Assembly (NCBI GenBank): GCA_964527565.1
Contig: CAZGOY010000001.1
Location: 1-64,000, forward strand
From: JAGXQV01 sp964527565
GTDB lineage: Bacteria > Pseudomonadota > Gammaproteobacteria > Burkholderiales > Sulfuricellaceae
Direction of reading: 5' to 3'
DNA length: 64,000 bases
Shown: positions 56,890 to 64,000 of the stretch, in pieces
Layout: every line of letters starts with the position of its first letter
How positions within the stretch are numbered: the first letter of the stretch is position 1
The notes under the pieces: generated by a model
Database searches by the model: none
Told to the model about the DNA's origin: nothing
The model's input: the letters and a program-made list of their open reading frames with translations, nothing else
Made by a program: the position numbers and the translations under genes

Positions 56890-58074
56890 TCAGCGGTTCG
56901 CCGGGGTGTTTTTTTCTTCCGCCACGGTCGGCGCGCCCGCCTTCACGCCCGCGCGCTCCAGGGAAATCACCACACGCTCCCCGGCGGCCAGCCCGTCCAG
57001 CACTTCGCTGTATTCCCAGTTGGACAGACCGGTGCGAATCCGGCGTTCTTCCAGCACGCCATCGACGCGCGCCAGCAGCACGCGGTTGCCTTCGAGCAGG
57101 GCGCTGGCGGGCACGCGCACCACGTCGTCGCGTACCGCAAGGATCACTTCGACATCGGCGCTGTAGCCCACCAGCAGCTTGCCCGCCGCTTCGGGCTGGT
57201 CGAAAATCGCTTCGATGTCTACTGTGCGCGCCTGTTTTTCCACGGCGGAGACAGTGGGGGCGATGCGCTTGACGCGGCCCGGAAAAAACTGCCCCGGCAG
57301 GGCATCCAGGCTGATGCGCACCGGCTGGCCGGGGTGGATTTTCGGTGCATCCACCTCGTCCATCGGCGCTTTCACGTACAGGCAGGAATCGTCGATCAGG
57401 TCGATGGCCGGCGGCGTCGGCACGCCGGGCGGCGAAGGCGTGGAATATTCGCCGACCTCGCCGACGATTTTCGCCACCGTGCCGGCAAAGGGCGCATACA
57501 GCACCGTGCGCCCCTGCTCGACACGGGTCACGTTCACCCGCGCCGCCGCCTGCGCCACGTCGGCCTTGGCAGTGTCGCAGGCGGCGCGCCGCGCTTGCGC
57601 TTCGGCGCGGGCGGTTTCTTCCTTCGCCGGTGAAACGAAGCCCTTGGCGCGCAGGGCGGTCTGGCGCGCCGCCTCGCGCTCGGCATTCTCCGCCATGACG
57701 CAGGCTTCCCCGACGCGCTTTTGCGCCATGTCCTGCTGCGCTCTGGCCAAAGCGCCTTGCGCCTGCTGATCGTCGTTCCACAGCTTCATCAGCAACTGCC
57801 CCTTGGCGACCCGGTCGCCTTCCTTGACCGCCAGCACTTCGATGCGTCCGCCGAGAATAGTGGACAGCTTGGTGCGCAAACAAGCTTCGACGGTGCCCGC
57901 ACGGGTATTGGCGATGGTGCTGGCCACCCGTCCCCGGTCTACCTCGTGGAATACCACCGCGATGGGCTTGGGGCGCCCGAACCACCACACGGCTGCGGCG
58001 GCGAGCGCGATCACCACGGCGGCGATCAGCAGGCGACGGATGAACGTCGAAAAATGGGAGCTATTCATGGTCAT
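56890..58074 (-). CDS. Membrane fusion protein of an ABC-type efflux system (MacA/HlyD-like)
   Basis: 394 residues: an N-terminal anchor (LLIAAVVIALAAAAVWWF), a lipoyl/barrel-sandwich domain (EACLRTKLSTILGGRIEVL, APFAGTVAKIVGEVGEYST), an alpha-hairpin with many Ala and Glu/Arg (about 105-190) and beta-barrel/MP domains. By family it links an inner-membrane ABC transporter to an outer-membrane channel. The permease gene is not here. Confidence 0.87.
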   Translation of the reverse strand: MTMNSSHFSTFIRRLLIAAVVIALAAAAVWWFGRPKPIAVVFHEVDRGRVASTIANTRAGTVEACLRTKLSTILGGRIEVLAVKEGDRVAKGQLLMKLWNDDQQAQGALARAQQDMAQKRVGEACVMAENAEREAARQTALRAKGFVSPAKEETARAEAQARRAACDTAKADVAQAAARVNVTRVEQGRTVLYAPFAGTVAKIVGEVGEYSTPSPPGVPTPPAIDLIDDSCLYVKAPMDEVDAPKIHPGQPVRISLDALPGQFFPGRVKRIAPTVSAVEKQARTVDIEAIFDQPEAAGKLLVGYSADVEVILAVRDDVVRVPASALLEGNRVLLARVDGVLEERRIRTGLSNWEYSEVLDGLAAGERVVISLERAGVKAGAPTVAEEKNTPANR

Positions 58075-58133
58075 ACACTGGGAAACAGACGCTCATGATC
58101 CAATAAAAGCGGCTTGGGCCACAAGGTGATTGT

Positions 58134-58154
58134 GTGAAATGTGAAATGTGAAAT
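58134..58154 (+). repeat. Three tandem heptamers (GTGAAAT)
   Basis: GTGAAAT at 58134, 58141 and 58148 in the space between the membrane fusion protein and lgt genes. A short variable-number repeat, possibly prone to slippage; it is not inside a coding frame. Confidence 0.8.
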
Positions 58155-58220
58155 TTGAACATCATGAAGTCTCGCCCCGTGCCGTCAAGTCAGATGCCAT
58201 GCCACTTTCAAAACACGTTC

Positions 58221-59003
58221 TCAGGATTTCCGGCGTAGCGCCCACACCAGCAGCGCCCCCCCGGCCAGCATCATTGGTAGCGACAGCCATTGCCCCATGG
58301 AAAGCCCCAGCGATAGCAAACCCAGGTAATTGTCGGGCTCGCGGGCGAATTCGGCGATGAAGCGGAAGCTGCCGTAGCCCAGCAGGAACAGCCCGGAAAC
58401 CGCTCCGGCAGGGCGCGGGCGTGCGGAATACAGCCACAGGATGACGAACAGCGCCACGCCTTCGAGGGCAAACTGATACAACTGCGAGGGATGGCGCGCC
58501 ACCCCGTCGATTTGCGGAAACACCATGCCCCAGGCCGCATCCGTGGGGCGCCCCCACAACTCGCCGTTGATGAAGTTGCCCATCCGTCCGGCGGCCAGGC
58601 CAAGCGGTACCAGCGGGGCGATGAAATCGGTGACGGCCAGCCACGGTTTGCCCTGTTTGCGGGCGAACAGCGCCATCGCCGCCAGCACGCCGAGCAAGCC
58701 GCCGTGGAACGCCATGCCACCCTGCCACACGGCGAAAATTTCCAGCGGATGGGCAAGAAAATGCGCCGGCTGATAAAACAGCACGTAGCCCAGCCTGCCG
58801 CCCAGCACCACGCCCAGGACGCCGTAGAACAGCATGTCGTCGAGCTGCTGCGCGTTCCACCCGGCTTCGGGACGCGTTCGGATACGCTGCCGCCCGAGCA
58901 ACAGGAACAGGCCGAAGGCCAGCAGGTACATGAGCCCGTACCAGCGCACGGCGAGCGGGCCCAATTGAAGGGCGATGGGGTCGAACTGGGGATGGATCAG
59001 CAT
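58221..59003 (-). CDS. lgt: Prolipoprotein diacylglyceryl transferase
   Basis: 260 residues from MLIHPQFDPIALQLGPLAVR; the upstream extension is not family-like. Seven spans; the Lgt signature GRMGNFINGELWGR with the preceding His-rich MAFHGGLLG is intact. It transfers diacylglycerol from phosphatidylglycerol to the lipobox Cys of prolipoproteins. Confidence 0.95.
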   Translation of the reverse strand: MLIHPQFDPIALQLGPLAVRWYGLMYLLAFGLFLLLGRQRIRTRPEAGWNAQQLDDMLFYGVLGVVLGGRLGYVLFYQPAHFLAHPLEIFAVWQGGMAFHGGLLGVLAAMALFARKQGKPWLAVTDFIAPLVPLGLAAGRMGNFINGELWGRPTDAAWGMVFPQIDGVARHPSQLYQFALEGVALFVILWLYSARPRPAGAVSGLFLLGYGSFRFIAEFAREPDNYLGLLSLGLSMGQWLSLPMMLAGGALLVWALRRKS

Positions 59004-59161
59004 GGCGTCTGGCGTTCCGTAACGGGGTGCGGGGGAAAGCGCATCATGGCCGGGAGCATACCCCGGCGCACGCAAGGGGCGCAACGGCTTGAACTTTTCC
59101 AGCGCGCCGGGCTTCGGCCAGCAGGCTGGAAACAATCCGGCAATCGCTATATCATGCGGTC

Positions 59162-59587
59162 ATGCGCGATTCCCACGACCTGAAAAACGCCGGCCTGAAA
59201 GTCACCATGCCGCGCCTCAAGATCCTCAACCTGTTTGAAAACAGCGCGGTGCGCCATCTTACGGCGGAAGATGTCTACCGCATCCTGCTGACGGAAGGCG
59301 AAGATGTCGGGCTGGCCACGGTCTATCGCGTCCTCACGCAGTTCGAGGCGGCGGGCCTGCTGGTGCGCCACCATTTCGAGGGCGACAAGTCGATATTCGA
59401 ACTGAATCAGGGAAACCACCACGACCACCTAGTATGCCTGCAATGCGGCAAGGTGGAAGAATTCTGCGACCCGGACATCGAAAAACGCCAGGAAAAAATC
59501 GCCCGGGAGCGCGGCTTCGCCATCCGCGAGCACTCGCTCTACCTGTTCGCCGACTGTACCAAGGCGGACTGCCCGAACAAAACCTGA
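59162..59587 (+). CDS. fur: Ferric uptake regulator
   Basis: 141 residues. Winged helix with PRLKILNLFE and ATVYRVLTQFEAAGLLVRH; metal sites GNHHDHLVCLQCGKVEEF and the C-terminal DCTKADCPN pair. Iron-dependent repressor. Potential regulator of the TonB receptor genes in this window, although no clear Fur box was found before them. Confidence 0.94.
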   Translation: MRDSHDLKNAGLKVTMPRLKILNLFENSAVRHLTAEDVYRILLTEGEDVGLATVYRVLTQFEAAGLLVRHHFEGDKSIFELNQGNHHDHLVCLQCGKVEEFCDPDIEKRQEKIARERGFAIREHSLYLFADCTKADCPNKT

Positions 59588-59666
59588 TCGCCCCCGGCCG
59601 CTACCTCAAAACCAACCTGCAAATTCCTGCATCGAGATCACGGTCCCGCTTGGACGAACGGCGTAG

Positions 59667-59695
59667 TTGATTTTTTTTGGTCAGCCTCCTATGAT
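59667..59695 (+). promoter_or_regulatory. Promoter of the TAC module
   Basis: TTGATT at 59667-59672 and TATGAT at 59690-59695 with the ideal 17-base spacing. The start codon of the toxin is 16 bases past the -10, so the leader would be only about ten bases and has no Shine-Dalgarno. Confidence 0.6.
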
Positions 59696-59711
59696 TAACT
59701 TATAGGTTAAT
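59694..59711. promoter_or_regulatory. Candidate TAC operator
   Basis: ATTAAC-TTATAG-GTTAAT, a perfect 6+6 dyad that overlaps the -10 and the transcription start and abuts the toxin ATG. Good place for autorepression by the antitoxin. Confidence 0.6.
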
Positions 59712-60254
59712 ATGTTTCTTCTTCCATTCAACCATCCAGATGAGCCGACACCGCGCGAGAACAGCTGGAAATTTTTTATCGTCTGTGATGACAAGGATGG
59801 CGAAAAATCGAAATTCATCGATCAAATCGAAGCGCTTGGGGAAAATCGCGCAGGCGATTTTACCAAGATGCTCAAATATTTGACCAGGCTCGCAAGCTAT
59901 GGAAAACCATGGGAAGCAGTAATTCAGGACAAGAGGAAAATGCACTATGTCGGTGAATTCGTCCTGCACCATACCGATGGGAAAGCAGAATCCGAAAAGG
60001 TATGGGAATTCAAGCATGGCGATATTCGTATCCTGTGGTGCTACGGCGGGAAGGGGAAGATCATTCTGTTTGGCTGCGTACTGTTAAAAGACCAGAAAAA
60101 GATTGACAAAGCCGACGTTGAGTATGTCGGGAAATTAAAAAACAGCTATCAGATGGCCTATGAGAAAGGCCAAGTTATTGTTGCCGGAGACAAAACAAAT
60201 GAGCAAACGTTTGGCAAATTTTTTCCAAAAAGCCAAGGAAAGTCCAAAGTATAA
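59712..60254 (+). CDS. RelE/HigB-fold toxin of a TAC module
   Basis: 180 residues. The RelE-like core is KVWEFKHGDIRILWCYGGKG and IILFGCVLLKDQKK; N- and C-terminal extensions make it longer than classical HigB. It overlaps the antitoxin gene by 56 bases in another frame. Codon use and base composition are AT-richer than its neighbours fur and surA, in keeping with transfer. Role: probable mRNA interferase held by the next two gene products. Confidence 0.78.
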   Translation: MFLLPFNHPDEPTPRENSWKFFIVCDDKDGEKSKFIDQIEALGENRAGDFTKMLKYLTRLASYGKPWEAVIQDKRKMHYVGEFVLHHTDGKAESEKVWEFKHGDIRILWCYGGKGKIILFGCVLLKDQKKIDKADVEYVGKLKNSYQMAYEKGQVIVAGDKTNEQTFGKFFPKSQGKSKV

Positions 60255-60720
60255 AAGCAAGATGCGCCAAGCCGAGGTATCGGCTGATCTGCGCTTGTTG
60301 ATTGCAGAATCCGGAAAAAAATACAAGGATGTGGCCACCGTTATCGGAATAACTCCGGCAGCGCTATCCAAAAAGCTCGGTGGCGAAACCAACCTCACCC
60401 TGGATTCCATTTCAGCAATAGCCGAGGCGGTGGGTGCAGATTACGACATCCTATTCCGTCCCAAGGATGCCAAAAGAGCGCTTCAAATGTGGGATCGCGC
60501 CGCTGAAGCGGATGGCATTTTGGAAAAAGCAGGCTCCCTGCTGGAGGAAATACTCGCAATGCACACCAAGGTACAGGCGCAGGAAAAAACCAGCGCCGAT
60601 TTGCTTCGGTTGCAGTACCGTCAACGCCAGTCGATAGCGACAGGATTCCGGCTGGAATCCGTATCCATCAATGATGAAAACTACGACATGAGAATTGCGG
60701 CAGGTGGTGCCCAGCCATGA
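60199..60720 (+). CDS. HigA-like antitoxin with C-terminal extension
   Basis: 173 residues from the ATG at 60199 (GGAGA upstream). HTH: KKYKDVATVIGITPAALSKK, followed by LGGETNLTLDSISAIAEAVG. The ~80 residues after the HTH (LRLQYRQRQSIATGFRLESV and the end) are beyond a plain HigA and could be the chaperone-addiction (ChAD) region known in TAC antitoxins. Its stop overlaps the start of the SecB-like gene (ATGA). Confidence 0.82.
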   Translation: MSKRLANFFQKAKESPKYKSKMRQAEVSADLRLLIAESGKKYKDVATVIGITPAALSKKLGGETNLTLDSISAIAEAVGADYDILFRPKDAKRALQMWDRAAEADGILEKAGSLLEEILAMHTKVQAQEKTSADLLRLQYRQRQSIATGFRLESVSINDENYDMRIAAGGAQP

Positions 60721-61208
60721 AGCTCTCACCACTTCAGCTAGTACACAGCCAATTCACCGCAATTTCGGTCATCTCAAAAGAAATGGCGCAAATGGAGCCC
60801 TCCAGCGCCGATTCTCCTTATCCAGACGTCACTGAGCACGATATAAAGACAGAAATAACGCTCGGGTTGCCGGATGATTCAGTTGATCCCCATGACTTTT
60901 TCATCTTGCTGGGCATCAGTAGCACTGATGAGGATGCCAAAACCATCCCTTATCGATTTGCCGCTAAAATCGAGGCGGTTTTTCGGTTTGACCACGACGG
61001 CGGAATTGAGGAACGCAAGCGCATAGTTGTTATTAATGGCGCATCGATGCTGTATGGCATTATCCGCGAACAGATACTAACGTTGACCATGCGCCAGAAA
61101 AATGGCCCGCTTCTACTACCGTCACTGGATTTTCGTGCTCTATCTGAGCAATCAAGGAAAGAAAAACCGAAACAATCCCGCAAAACTATCGCTAAAAAAC
61201 CGCAATAG
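60717..61208 (+). CDS. SecB-like chaperone of the TAC module
   Basis: 163 residues. LSPLQLVHSQFTAISVISKE at the start and ASMLYGIIREQILTLTMRQK then GPLLLPSLDFRAL towards the end resemble the SecB fold, including the SecB 'ARE...PPL.L.P..F' region. The C-terminal tail is Lys-rich. In TAC systems (e.g. Mycobacterium tuberculosis HigBA-SecB) such a chaperone binds the antitoxin tail and protects it from degradation. It is not the export SecB by context. Confidence 0.78.
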   Translation: MKLSPLQLVHSQFTAISVISKEMAQMEPSSADSPYPDVTEHDIKTEITLGLPDDSVDPHDFFILLGISSTDEDAKTIPYRFAAKIEAVFRFDHDGGIEERKRIVVINGASMLYGIIREQILTLTMRQKNGPLLLPSLDFRALSEQSRKEKPKQSRKTIAKKPQ

Positions 61209-61458
61209 ACGGTTTCTGCCGCGAACATTTTTTACTCCTGCACTCGATTTTCACCACGGCCCGCTACATTCACCTGACCAGCCACACCAACGAGCAGGCC
61301 AGTTAGAGGCACCAGGGGTGCTGCTTGGCAGAGCAGATGCGACCGTGTGCTCTTTGATCTCCATCGTGCCACTTTGGCGGCGAGAGTTTTGCTTGTCTCT
61401 TGCACCCCGCTTTTTCACGGTAACGGGCAGGGGGCCTGTCACGTAAGGATGCGCGTGG
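61209..61458. other. Gap without a recognised gene
   Basis: About 250 bases between the SecB-like gene and surA, which converge. I see no RNA gene, strong hairpin or coding frame here. The G+C content rises towards surA, marking the edge of the TAC block. Confidence 0.4.
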
Positions 61459-62778
61459 CTATTTTTCTTCCTGGCGGTATTCCACGTAAGCCTGGTCGCG
61501 CAACTGGCGCAGCCAGGTTTCATAGGCATCGTCCACCTTGCGGGCGCGCAGTTCCTGGCGCGCTTGCAGGCGCTGGCGTTCTTTGCTGACGTCTTCCTGG
61601 CGGCGCTCCAGCACTTCGATCAGGTGCCAGCCGAAGGGGGAATGCACCGGCGCGCTGATTTCCCCCGGCTTGAGGGCGTCCATGGCGCGCTCGAAGTCCG
61701 GGACGGTGGCGCCGGGCGACAGCCAGCCGAGGTCGCCGCCGCGCGAAGCGGAGCCATCCTCGGAATATTGCCGCGCCAACTCGGCAAAATTGCCGCCGTT
61801 GACCAGCCGTTCGCGGACCTGCGTCAGGCGGTTTCTGGCGTCGGCTTCGGACACGGTTTCATTGGTTTTGACGAGAATGTGGCGGGCGCGGGTTTGCTGA
61901 ACCAGCAAGGGCGTGTCTTTGCCGCGCCGGTCGATCAGCCTGAGGATGTGAAAGCCGTTGGGGCTGCGCAGGATGGCGCTGCTTTCGCCGGGTTGCAGCG
62001 CGTTTACCGCTTCGACGAACAGGGTGGGCAGGCGGCTGCCGGTGCGCCAGCCGAGCAGCCCGCCCTGCATGGCGTCCGGCGCATCGGAATAAGTGGCAGC
62101 GACCTGGCCGAAATTGGTCTGCGCCTTCAAGGCGGCCAAGGCTTGTTCGGCGCGTGCGCGCCGTTCGCGAATTTGCTCGGGGGTGGCTTGTTCCGGCACG
62201 CGGATGAGAATGTGCGCCAGGCTGAATTCTTCTTCACCGCCCAATTGGGTGGCGCGGGTGTTGAGATAGTTGTCGATTTCGCCGTCGCTGATGACGATCT
62301 TGTTATCGACCTCCCGCTCGCGTAGGCGTTCGAGCAGAATCTCGTTGCGAATCTCCCCCCGGAAACGGACGAAGCTGACGCCGTCGCGCTCCAGCGTGGC
62401 GCGGAAAGCCTCCAGCGTGAGGTTGTTTTGCTGGGCGATGCGCTGGATGGTCTTGTCGAGTTGCGCTTCGTCGATACGCAAGCCGGTCTCGTGGGCGTGT
62501 TGCAGTTGCACGCGGTCGACGATCATCCTTTCCAGCAATTGCTTTTCCAGCACTTCGCGCGGCGGTAACGGGGTGTTCTGGCGCTTGAGTTGCTGGGTGG
62601 TCAGTTTGAAACGGTCATCGAGTTCGTGCTGGGTGATCACGTCGCTGTTGACTACCGCGACGATGCGGTCGAGCGAACGTACCTGCCCTGCGGCGGCGGC
62701 ATTCGCTCCCGGCAGCAGCAGGCTGCCCAGCAGGAGCATTCCAACAAGCGGGATGTCAATAATTTTCGGTCGGTTCAT
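61459..62778 (-). CDS. surA: Periplasmic chaperone/peptidyl-prolyl isomerase SurA
   Basis: 439 residues from MNRPKIIDIPLVG; signal peptide (LLLGSLLLPGANAAA). SurA_N domain (RIVAVVNSDVITQHELDDRF), then two PpiC rotamase domains (LAHILIRVPE and ARHILVKTNE). It helps outer-membrane proteins, including LptD, to fold. The start lies 23 bases inside the 3' end of lptD, so the two are translationally linked, as in many proteobacteria. Confidence 0.96.
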   Translation of the reverse strand: MNRPKIIDIPLVGMLLLGSLLLPGANAAAAGQVRSLDRIVAVVNSDVITQHELDDRFKLTTQQLKRQNTPLPPREVLEKQLLERMIVDRVQLQHAHETGLRIDEAQLDKTIQRIAQQNNLTLEAFRATLERDGVSFVRFRGEIRNEILLERLREREVDNKIVISDGEIDNYLNTRATQLGGEEEFSLAHILIRVPEQATPEQIRERRARAEQALAALKAQTNFGQVAATYSDAPDAMQGGLLGWRTGSRLPTLFVEAVNALQPGESSAILRSPNGFHILRLIDRRGKDTPLLVQQTRARHILVKTNETVSEADARNRLTQVRERLVNGGNFAELARQYSEDGSASRGGDLGWLSPGATVPDFERAMDALKPGEISAPVHSPFGWHLIEVLERRQEDVSKERQRLQARQELRARKVDDAYETWLRQLRDQAYVEYRQEEK

Positions 62779-64000
62779 GAGGGTTTCCGTGAGTTTTGCT
62801 GTAACCATAAATGTTGCGCCGCAACACGTCAAACGGGTTGCTACCGATATGCCCTATGCCACTCAGCTCCAACTGAAAGAAGATGGCGCTGGTGTTTTGT
62901 GCGGCAGCGGTGGCATAGCTGTGCAGCACCGAGCGGAACACCCAGCATCCGGCGTCGTATTCCAGGCCGAGCAATCCTTCCAGCAGCTTGCTGTCGGCCA
63001 GGGAATAGTTCCAGCGCCCCAGGCCGCGCCAGCCGGCGGTGAGCGGCCACTGCGTGGAAAAATCGAGCTGTTTGAGGGACTCGCGCGTGTAGCGGTAACC
63101 CATGTTGAGCGTTTTCCCTGCTTCCGGCTGATAGCGCGCGGCAAGGTTGGCGCGCTCCGTCAGACGGTTGCCGGGATCATACTGCCAACCGCTGTCCAGC
63201 GACCAGCGCGAAGAAAGATTGCCGGAGAGCAGCGCCAGGATGTCCGAACTCTTTCTGACGTGCGGTGCAGAGCTGAGGAGGGCGACCCGCTGGTCGGTAA
63301 AATAATAACGTTGCCCCAGTGTGGCGCGGACGCGTTCTTGCCCCGATCCTGCTTCCAGCAAGCGCGAGGTCAGCGCCAGCGTGAGATGGTTGGCGTCGTT
63401 GATGCGATCACTGCCGCTGAAACGGTTTTCGGAAAACAGGCGGGCATAGTTGAAGTCCGTCTCGGCGCTGTCGAAGTTGGGTATCTGCGACTGGTTGCGG
63501 TAGGGCGCATAAAGATAATACAGGCGCGGCTCCAGGGTTTGCAGGTAGGGCTGGCCGAACAGTGCGGCATCGCGCTCCAATTGCAGGGTGCCGTCGAGAC
63601 TGACAAGCGGCAGGCTGCGCGTCGCGTCCGGCAGAGCCGTGGTGTCGCGATCCAGAGTGTAGTGCGTGGCGTGCCAGCCCAGCTTGGGCGTCAGGCTGCC
63701 CCAGGGTGCCACCATTGGCGCGCTGATGCTGGGATAAAAGAGCAGGCGCTGCCCGTTGGGCAGGCTGGGGTGGCTGAAGTTGTTGTATTCCCCGGTCAGT
63801 GCCAGATCAGCGCCCAGAACATCGCGCTGCCCGCCGTTGAGCAGCAGCTGCGGAACGCGGCGATAAGGCGGGGTGACGGGCGCATTGACATCCTGCAGGG
63901 TCTGGAAGGACTGCGCGCGCGCGGTCAGGCTCCAGGCACCCAGGGCGTAATTCAGCGCGCCCTCACGCAGCAGGTTGACCTGCGAGGTGACGGTCAGCAG
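62756..64000 (-). CDS. lptD: LPS-assembly protein LptD (5' part outside the window)
   Basis: The frame stays open from the stop at 62756 to the window edge, giving the C-terminal ~414 residues. The sequence has LptD barrel features: PYRRVPQLLLNGG, GEYNNFSHP, LEPRLYYLYAPYRNQ and SENRFSGSDRIND-type block. In the outer membrane it inserts lipopolysaccharide with LptE. The N-terminal domain is beyond base 64000. It overlaps the start of surA. Confidence 0.95.
   Translation of the reverse strand: MLTVTSQVNLLREGALNYALGAWSLTARAQSFQTLQDVNAPVTPPYRRVPQLLLNGGQRDVLGADLALTGEYNNFSHPSLPNGQRLLFYPSISAPMVAPWGSLTPKLGWHATHYTLDRDTTALPDATRSLPLVSLDGTLQLERDAALFGQPYLQTLEPRLYYLYAPYRNQSQIPNFDSAETDFNYARLFSENRFSGSDRINDANHLTLALTSRLLEAGSGQERVRATLGQRYYFTDQRVALLSSAPHVRKSSDILALLSGNLSSRWSLDSGWQYDPGNRLTERANLAARYQPEAGKTLNMGYRYTRESLKQLDFSTQWPLTAGWRGLGRWNYSLADSKLLEGLLGLEYDAGCWVFRSVLHSYATAAAQNTSAIFFQLELSGIGHIGSNPFDVLRRNIYGYSKTHGNPHEPTENY

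Noticed and set aside
56747..57988. Long minus-strand frame continuous with the ABC ATPase
   Set aside because: It runs antiparallel-frame through the membrane fusion gene and the REP-like repeat; ATPase homology begins only at the ATG near 56746, so the longer product is an artefact.
59162..59587. Fur control of the TonB receptor genes
   Set aside because: fur is present, but I found no convincing 19-base Fur box before 19558, 25234 or 51141, so no claim is made.
61209..61458. RNA gene between the SecB-like gene and surA
   Set aside because: No cloverleaf, strong hairpin or promoter pattern found on reading; nothing to support a call.

Overview
The window looks like a chromosomal segment of a GC-rich betaproteobacterium, probably a sulfur-oxidising member of the Nitrosomonadales (Sulfuricella/Gallionella-like). 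The evidence is the house-keeping order miaB-phoH-ybeY-corC, nadB, ygfX/ygfZ, lgt, fur and lptD-surA, together with a cytoplasmic sulfite-oxidising molybdoenzyme operon (soeABC). This placement is inferred from gene content, not from a database search.

Layout. 1-5.2 kb: an AT-richer accessory block with an IetAS-type AAA+ ATPase/subtilisin pair and a multi-pass membrane protein. 5.2-11.5 kb: a GH19/peptidoglycan-binding lysin co-oriented with a giant protein that joins two serine hydrolases, an M17-N-like domain, a CHAT protease and a helical tail. 11.7-16.3 kb: soeABC. 16.4-27.3 kb: a periplasmic binding protein, a CHASE8-type histidine kinase and a TonB receptor, then a coupled three-gene set (a TPP enzyme and two degenerate citrate-synthase-like proteins), then a second, paralogous TonB receptor. 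27.4-33.3 kb: ten minus-strand genes for secreted proteins (CsgG-like, OmpA-like, three small proteins with an NxT/AVAVG-type repeat, an HEISH metallopeptidase-like protein), which look like an uncharacterised curli-like export or fibre system. 33.6-39.4 kb: slt and the corC-ybeY-phoH-miaB group. 39.5-41.8 kb: a scar region with a truncated DUF1566 protein and an Rpn-family remnant broken by a MITE-like palindromic element. 41.8-47 kb: nadB, ygfX/ygfZ, a HigBA-like pair and an MBL/beta-CASP protein. 47-53.9 kb: two more kinases of the same 'HQWRQP' type, a YfiR-like protein, a TonB receptor and an HDOD protein. 54-59 kb: HicAB, an orphan GspF, and an ABC ATPase plus membrane fusion protein separated by copies of a REP-like repeat. 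59-64 kb: lgt, fur, a toxin-antitoxin-SecB-like chaperone (TAC) module, surA and the C-terminal part of lptD.

How they fit together. Two themes recur. One is ligand sensing at the envelope: a periplasmic sensor protein (ABC-type SBP or YfiR), a CHASE8 kinase with the HQWRQP box, and a TonB receptor, seen twice, with no response regulator in the window. The other is defence and addiction: IetAS, the CHAT/lipase/lysin locus, HigBA, HicAB and TAC. The best candidates for undescribed systems are the TPP plus split citrate-synthase-like operon between twin TonB receptors, the curli-like ten-gene cluster, and the dual-hydrolase CHAT protein with its lysin partner.
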